From positions 1 to 8,691 of the forward strand of contig DLPV01000004.1 in the NCBI GenBank assembly GCA_002477465.1: 8,691 nt of DNA, given 5' to 3'. Origin of the DNA: Gammaproteobacteria bacterium UBA7449. GTDB taxonomy: Bacteria; Pseudomonadota; Gammaproteobacteria; Pseudomonadales; Pseudohongiellaceae. Within the stretch, counting starts at the first letter, position 1, and each line of letters opens with the position of its first letter. The notes under the pieces are model-generated. The model was not told the origin of the DNA, searched no databases, and was given only the letters and a program-made list of their open reading frames with translations. A program made the position numbers and the translations under genes. Below are positions 5,286 to 8,691 of this stretch, one piece after another.

Positions 5286-7007
5286 ATGCGCTTTCGTAAT
5301 ATCCTGCCTGCCCTCGTCATAGCCGCGAACAGCTTTCTATTTTCAACCCAGCTTGCAGCGCAAGCCTTGCCGATACCCGACTATAGTGTGGTCACTGACG
5401 AACGTCTGATTAACCCGGAAGATCAGAACTGGTTGTCCTATCGCGGCACACTGGATGGCTGGGGTTATAGCAAGCTGGATGAAATCGATACCGACAATGT
5501 TACCGAGCTAGAGCCAGTCTGGAGTTTTTCCACCGGCATGCTGGGCGGCCATGAAGCGCCTCCGGTCGTCAACGATGGCGTGATGTTCGTCACCACGCCG
5601 GGCAATCTGGTTTATGCAATCGACGCGGCGAGTGGCGATATGCTGTGGCGCTATCAGCACGATCTGCCGGAAACCTACATTGCCTTCCATCGCACCAACC
5701 GTGGCATCGCCCTTTATGGCGATAAAGTCTATACCGCCACTCTGGATGCCAGGGTCGTCGCACTGGACGCAGCCACCGGTAGGAAAGCCTGGGATACAAC
5801 TGTCCAGGACAACAACTTCGGCTACTACATCACCATGGCGCCGCTCGCCATTGACGGCAAGATCCTGGTGGGCACGTCTGGCGGTGAACTGGGCATTCGC
5901 GGTTTCATCGTGGCACTGGACGCAGAAACTGGCGAGGAAGTCTGGCGCACCTATACCGTGCCCTCGCCGGGTGAGCCCGGCAATGAAACCTGGCCCGGTG
6001 AATCCTGGCGGACCGGCGGTGCCGCTGTGTGGGTGCCAGGACATTATGATCCGGAACTCGGTCTGGCTTATTTCGGCACGGGAAATCCCGGCCCCTGGAT
6101 CGGCGACCAGCGCCCGGGTGACAACCTCTATACAAACTCAGTGCTGGCGCTGGATATCGAAACTGGCGCAATTCGTGACCACCATCAATACCACTGGAAT
6201 GGATCCTGGGACTGGGACGAAGTGTCCACGCCAATCTTGATGCCGGTGGAACGCAACGGCCGCCTGATCGATGCTCTGGTGCACCCGGGCCGCAATGGCT
6301 ATCTCTGGACGCTGGAGCGAACAGCTGATCAGATTAATTTCGTCGATGCCGAACCCTATGTTTATCAAAACGCCTTCGCCAGCATCGATCCCGAAACCGG
6401 CAGACCGACTTATGATCCTGCCCACAAACCCACTACCGGCAGCACGACATCATTCTGCCCTTCGCTCTGGGGGGGGAAGGACTGGCCGCCTGCAGCCTAC
6501 AACCCGGAAACCGGACTGGTATACATACCCGCCAATGACAATCACTGCGGCGTGATTGAGGGCCGGGAAGTAACTTACATGCCAGGCAGTTCCTATATGG
6601 GCGCTCGCACCCAGATGACCGTGCGGGAAGGCGCCACCCATATAGGCGAGATTCAGGCCTGGGATATGAATACCGGGGAAGAGGTCTGGACCCAGACGTT
6701 TGCATCGCATAACTGGGGCGGAATTCTCACCACCAGCGGCAACCTGATTTTTAGTGGCGGCACTACTGACCGCATGTTCCGCGCCCATGACGCCACCACA
6801 GGTGATCTGTTATGGGAATTCAAAACCAACTCAGGAATCATCGGCGTGCCCTCCACCTATTCGGTGAATGGCAAGCAGTATGTTGCGGTGCAGTCAGGCT
6901 GGGGAGTCGATGCAGCAGGAATGACTGCGCGTCTGGACATGCAGCGCGGTACCCGCACCTTTGTACCGCAGGGTGGTGTGATCTGGGTATTCGCGTTACC
7001 CGACTAG
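5286..7007 (+). CDS. Periplasmic type I PQQ-dependent alcohol dehydrogenase, candidate lanthanide-type metal site
   Basis: Seen: 573 residues, complete. Signal peptide at 1-27 (core PALVIAANSFLF, cleavage near AQA). The propeller begins near W49, with blade motifs such as VYAIDAASGDMLW (109-121) and VVALDAATGRKAW (157-169). Active-site residues by comparison with methanol/ethanol dehydrogenases: E90, E201 (GGELG), N267 (GTGNPGPW), D309 in WDWD, R336 (GRNG) and W477 (NWGG). Known of the family: it oxidises primary alcohols or aldehydes in the periplasm and passes electrons to a cytochrome c. There is no C-terminal heme domain (no CxxCH), so it is type I rather than quinohemoprotein. Two oddities: D311 lies two residues after the catalytic aspartate, the hallmark of lanthanide-dependent members, and the usual adjacent cysteine pair is replaced by A133-F134. 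No cytochrome or XoxJ-like gene adjoins it. The stop overlaps the convergent flavoprotein gene by 4 bases. A G8 run lies at 6469-6476. Confidence 0.95.
   Translation: MRFRNILPALVIAANSFLFSTQLAAQALPIPDYSVVTDERLINPEDQNWLSYRGTLDGWGYSKLDEIDTDNVTELEPVWSFSTGMLGGHEAPPVVNDGVMFVTTPGNLVYAIDAASGDMLWRYQHDLPETYIAFHRTNRGIALYGDKVYTATLDARVVALDAATGRKAWDTTVQDNNFGYYITMAPLAIDGKILVGTSGGELGIRGFIVALDAETGEEVWRTYTVPSPGEPGNETWPGESWRTGGAAVWVPGHYDPELGLAYFGTGNPGPWIGDQRPGDNLYTNSVLALDIETGAIRDHHQYHWNGSWDWDEVSTPILMPVERNGRLIDALVHPGRNGYLWTLERTADQINFVDAEPYVYQNAFASIDPETGRPTYDPAHKPTTGSTTSFCPSLWGGKDWPPAAYNPETGLVYIPANDNHCGVIEGREVTYMPGSSYMGARTQMTVREGATHIGEIQAWDMNTGEEVWTQTFASHNWGGILTTSGNLIFSGGTTDRMFRAHDATTGDLLWEFKTNSGIIGVPSTYSVNGKQYVAVQSGWGVDAAGMTARLDMQRGTRTFVPQGGVIWVFALPD
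7004..7007. other. Shared CTAG carrying both convergent stop codons
   Basis: The palindrome CTAG gives TAG on the plus strand (5-base-adjacent end of the dehydrogenase, 7005-7007) and TAG on the minus strand (7006-7004, end of the flavoprotein gene). The two coding regions overlap by four bases and leave no room for an intergenic terminator. Confidence 0.95.
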
Positions 7008-8239
7008 ATCTTGCGATCGATGCGATAAGGCGCTGTATCAACTGGCGGTGAGTCCCCCGCAGCCATCGCCGCCAGGGTTGCCCCGGTAACTGCCGCCATG
7101 GTCAGGCCCAGATGACCGTGGCCAAAACCGAAGTAGACGTTATTGAACCACGGCGAGCGGCTAATCACCGGCAGTGAATCGGGCAGGCTCGGACGATACC
7201 CCATCCACGGCGATTGTCCTTCTCCCTCCAGTCCCGGCAGCAAGGTTCTGGCATGGACTGCCATGTCGAACGCTCTGCGATAATCTGGTGCCGCGCTTAA
7301 TCCCGCAAACTCTACCGTTCCAGCCAGCCGCAAGCCCTCGGTCATCATGGTCGCGGCAAATGCCTGGGGCGGGAACAAAACCGGGCGCCGCAAGGAAATC
7401 CCGGGCTGCGGCATAAGCAGGTGATAGCCGCGTTCGGTATCCAGCAGCATGGAGCTACCCAGTAGCCTTGCCAACTCTTTTGAGTAAGCACCCGCAGTAA
7501 TAAACAACTCATCTGTCGCGCGATAGCCACAGGCCTCGAGTCGAGTCACCCGATTCCCCATCCGATCAAAGTGGGTTACCCGGGTTTGAATAAACTCGCC
7601 ACCTTGCTGCGAGAAGAGTCTGAACAGCGCCTGCGATAGCCGCAGGGGCGACACCGTATGCCCGGCATCCGGATTGAGTATCGCACCTGCCAGGCCAGGT
7701 GCCAGGCAAGGTTCGACATCATTTAGCTCGCTTCCTTCTATAATTTCGCTATTGGCACCCAGGCGCTCGCGATAGGCGTTGTCCCTCTTTGCCTTTTCAA
7801 ACTGGTCCTTGCGACCATAGACATAAAGCGAGCCCTGCTGCTGAATCAGGTCTAGCGCGGCTGCCTGTCTGGCCAAGGGCAGCAGATAATCAAGTCCCCT
7901 TGAGGTGAGGGCATGGATAGCCGCAGCCGAGCGTTGCGATCTCTCGGCTGAACTGTTGGCAAGAAAGCGCATCAGCCAGGGCGTAAAAGGCAGGAGGTAG
8001 CCTGGCCTTAGTTTCACCGGCGCCTGTGACTGCAGCAGCATCTCGGGAATTTCCTTCCAGATACCAGGCATGGATTCCGGGTGGACGGAACCCACGGAGA
8101 TAATGCCAGCGTTACCGGAACTAGTCCCTGCACCGGGGGGCAGAGGGTCAATGAGTGTTACCTGGCGCCCTGAATTTTGTAGATACAAGGCAGTGCACAG
8201 GCCAACGATCCCTGCTCCTACTACTGTCGCCCGAGTCAT
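7004..8239 (-). CDS. DadA-like FAD-dependent amine/D-amino-acid dehydrogenase
   Basis: Seen: 411 residues from ATG 8239. The N-terminus is a Rossmann FAD fold, VVGAGIVG (6-13), ending in an acidic residue D31. Then come SSGNAGIIS (40-48), ERGYHLLMP (269-277), WMGYRPSLPDSLPVI (345-359) and GFGHGHLGLT (371-380), all typical of the DAO/DadA family. Known of the family: these flavoproteins oxidise D-amino acids, hydroxyproline or similar amines and pass electrons to quinone. The sequence looks more like the diverged hydroxyproline-dehydrogenase-type members than canonical DadA, so the substrate is open. Start: an upstream ATG (8338) would add 33 residues, but these precede the normal FAD fold start; neither start has a good ribosome site. 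The gene is divergent from a third quinoprotein gene and convergent with the PQQ alcohol dehydrogenase, sharing CTAG (7004-7007) for both stops. Confidence 0.92.
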   Translation of the reverse strand: MTRATVVGAGIVGLCTALYLQNSGRQVTLIDPLPPGAGTSSGNAGIISVGSVHPESMPGIWKEIPEMLLQSQAPVKLRPGYLLPFTPWLMRFLANSSAERSQRSAAAIHALTSRGLDYLLPLARQAAALDLIQQQGSLYVYGRKDQFEKAKRDNAYRERLGANSEIIEGSELNDVEPCLAPGLAGAILNPDAGHTVSPLRLSQALFRLFSQQGGEFIQTRVTHFDRMGNRVTRLEACGYRATDELFITAGAYSKELARLLGSSMLLDTERGYHLLMPQPGISLRRPVLFPPQAFAATMMTEGLRLAGTVEFAGLSAAPDYRRAFDMAVHARTLLPGLEGEGQSPWMGYRPSLPDSLPVISRSPWFNNVYFGFGHGHLGLTMAAVTGATLAAMAAGDSPPVDTAPYRIDRKI

Positions 8240-8246
8240 AATTGTT

Positions 8247-8267
8247 TTGCCAGTACACTCATGGCAA
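8247..8267 (-). promoter_or_regulatory. Inverted repeat in the leader of the flavoprotein gene
   Basis: TTGCCA (8247-8252) and TGGCAA (8262-8267) flank nine bases, ending 7 bases upstream of ATG 8239. The gene has no clear Shine-Dalgarno site, so a hairpin or bound regulator here could control its expression. The TTGCCA/TGGCAA arms are a plain 6-base dyad and may also be an operator half-site pair. Confidence 0.25.
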
Positions 8268-8319
8268 TAGCATAACCCAGGAGGGATTATTACCGTTAGC
8301 GCGGGCAGCAGTGATAGGC

Positions 8320-8348
8320 GTGACAGCGCCAAACTCATGGTTTATTGT
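8320..8348 (+). promoter_or_regulatory. Candidate promoter of the third quinoprotein gene
   Basis: GTGACA (8320-8325, 5 of 6 to consensus), 17 bases, then TATTGT (8343-8348, 4 of 6). Start of transcription would be near 8355, giving a short leader that still contains the ribosome site at 8361-8365. Confidence 0.4.
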
Positions 8349-8360
8349 ACTGAGAATAAA

Positions 8361-8365
8361 AGGAG
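8361..8365 (+). promoter_or_regulatory. Ribosome binding site of the third quinoprotein gene
   Basis: AGGAG (preceded by A's), 7 bases before ATG 8373; a strong site that sets the start. Confidence 0.7.
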
Positions 8366-8372
8366 CGCCATC

Positions 8373-8691
8373 ATGAAAAGCTTCCAGGAAAATCACTTCG
8401 CATCGTTCGGTACGCGAAGTCTCACCAGCACCCTGATCTACTGCGGCCTGCTCACCCTCGCCTCTGTTTCCCATGCACAGGAGTGGACTTACTGGGGCGG
8501 CAATAAAGCCTTTAACCGCTATTCCCCTGCCGACCATATCGACGCCGGCAATGTGCAGCAACTCGAAATAGTCTGGCAGCGCTCCGCCATCGACGAATCC
8601 ATAACCTCGGCCTTTCCCCGCCTCAGGGTCTCCGGAAACCTGCGCGGCACGCCTATCTATATTGATGGCGTTCTATATGCCTCCAATGGCC
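8373..8691 (+). CDS. PQQ-dependent dehydrogenase, N-terminal part only (runs off the window)
   Basis: Seen: 106 codons without a stop. Residues 1-35 form a signal peptide with an unusually long polar start and a hydrophobic core near 20-33, cleaved after SHA. The mature part begins with W38 and shows the quinoprotein opening pattern WGGNKAFNRYSP (41-52), then INxxNVxxL-type text (DAGNVQQLEIVW, 57-68), and RGTPIYIDGVLYASNG (91-106), the first propeller blade. Known of the family: soluble or periplasmic PQQ dehydrogenases of about 650-720 residues that oxidise alcohols, polyols or sugars; a longer loop between W69 and RGTP, as here, is common in one branch. The catalytic residues lie beyond the edge, so the substrate and metal cannot be judged. 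It is divergent from the flavoprotein gene, and its own promoter lies in the shared 133-base gap. It is the third distinct quinoprotein in the window. Confidence 0.9.
   Translation, partial: MKSFQENHFASFGTRSLTSTLIYCGLLTLASVSHAQEWTYWGGNKAFNRYSPADHIDAGNVQQLEIVWQRSAIDESITSAFPRLRVSGNLRGTPIYIDGVLYASNG

Larger units (their letters stand above)
8240..8372. other. Divergent intergenic region between flavoprotein and third quinoprotein genes
   Basis: These 133 bases hold an inverted repeat next to the flavoprotein start (8247-8267), a candidate plus-strand promoter (8320-8348) and two inverted copies of TGTACTG (minus strand 8251-8257, plus strand 8346-8352). I see no gene in it. Confidence 0.7.

Noticed and set aside
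5036..5320. Minus-strand open frame of 94 codons with a hydrophobic N-terminus
   Set aside because: It overlaps the well-supported start of the PQQ alcohol dehydrogenase, has no ribosome site, resembles no family I know, and its repeat SLGESLGES is only the 12-base tandem repeat read in translation.
5508..6240. Long frames antisense to or out of phase with the alcohol dehydrogenase (for example 5614-6240 and minus 5508-6044)
   Set aside because: They fall wholly inside a gene with clear family motifs and show no motifs of their own.
8240..8338. Upstream start for the flavoprotein (ATG 8338)
   Set aside because: It would put 33 residues before the Rossmann fold, which normally starts within the first ten residues, and would consume the candidate promoter of the divergent quinoprotein gene.

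Overview
The window reads as a stretch of a Gram-negative, moderately GC-rich chromosome, probably a gammaproteobacterium and plausibly a marine or environmental heterotroph. This rests on Sec-type signal peptides, periplasmic quinoproteins, Shine-Dalgarno sites and general protein style. The taxonomic call is an inference and no marker gene is present. There are no rRNA or tRNA genes, CRISPR arrays, insertion sequences or integrases. Coding density is high.

Layout from left to right. (1) Minus strand: a secreted seven-bladed FG-GAP/VCBS propeller protein (1423-2877) followed 52 bases later by a membrane-anchored PQQ dehydrogenase of the glucose/quinate/shikimate type (1370 leftwards, cut by the window edge). 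They are probably one transcription unit. (2) Plus strand: a CPBP (Rce1-like) intramembrane protease (3091-3915). It converges on, and overlaps by 14 bases, (3) a minus-strand secreted metallo-beta-lactamase-fold hydrolase (3902-4927). (4) A 358-base divergent intergenic region with a tandem 12-mer next to a weak promoter. (5) Plus strand: a complete periplasmic type I PQQ alcohol dehydrogenase (5286-7007), whose stop codon shares a CTAG with the stop of (6) a minus-strand DadA-like FAD amine/amino-acid dehydrogenase (7004-8239). (7) A 133-base divergent region, then the first 106 codons of a third PQQ dehydrogenase (8373 to the right edge).

Three different quinoprotein dehydrogenases lie within 8.7 kb, and both edges cut through one, so this is part of a larger periplasmic oxidation cluster. 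The quinoproteins would oxidise alcohols, sugars or related polyols outside the inner membrane and pass electrons to quinone or cytochrome c. The DadA-like flavoprotein would feed electrons from amines or D-amino acids to the same respiratory chain. The MBL hydrolase and the FG-GAP propeller are exported and may act on products or substrates, but no partner is proven. No PQQ biosynthesis gene, cytochrome c or xoxJ-like gene is visible.

The most noteworthy points are: an Asp-X-Asp metal motif (lanthanide-type) in the complete alcohol dehydrogenase, which also lacks the usual adjacent cysteine pair; loss of a normally conserved histidine in the membrane quinoprotein; the FG-GAP propeller/quinoprotein pairing; two convergent gene pairs with overlapping ends; and repeated short motifs in front of the quinoprotein genes. 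I found no clearly new defence or mobile system here.
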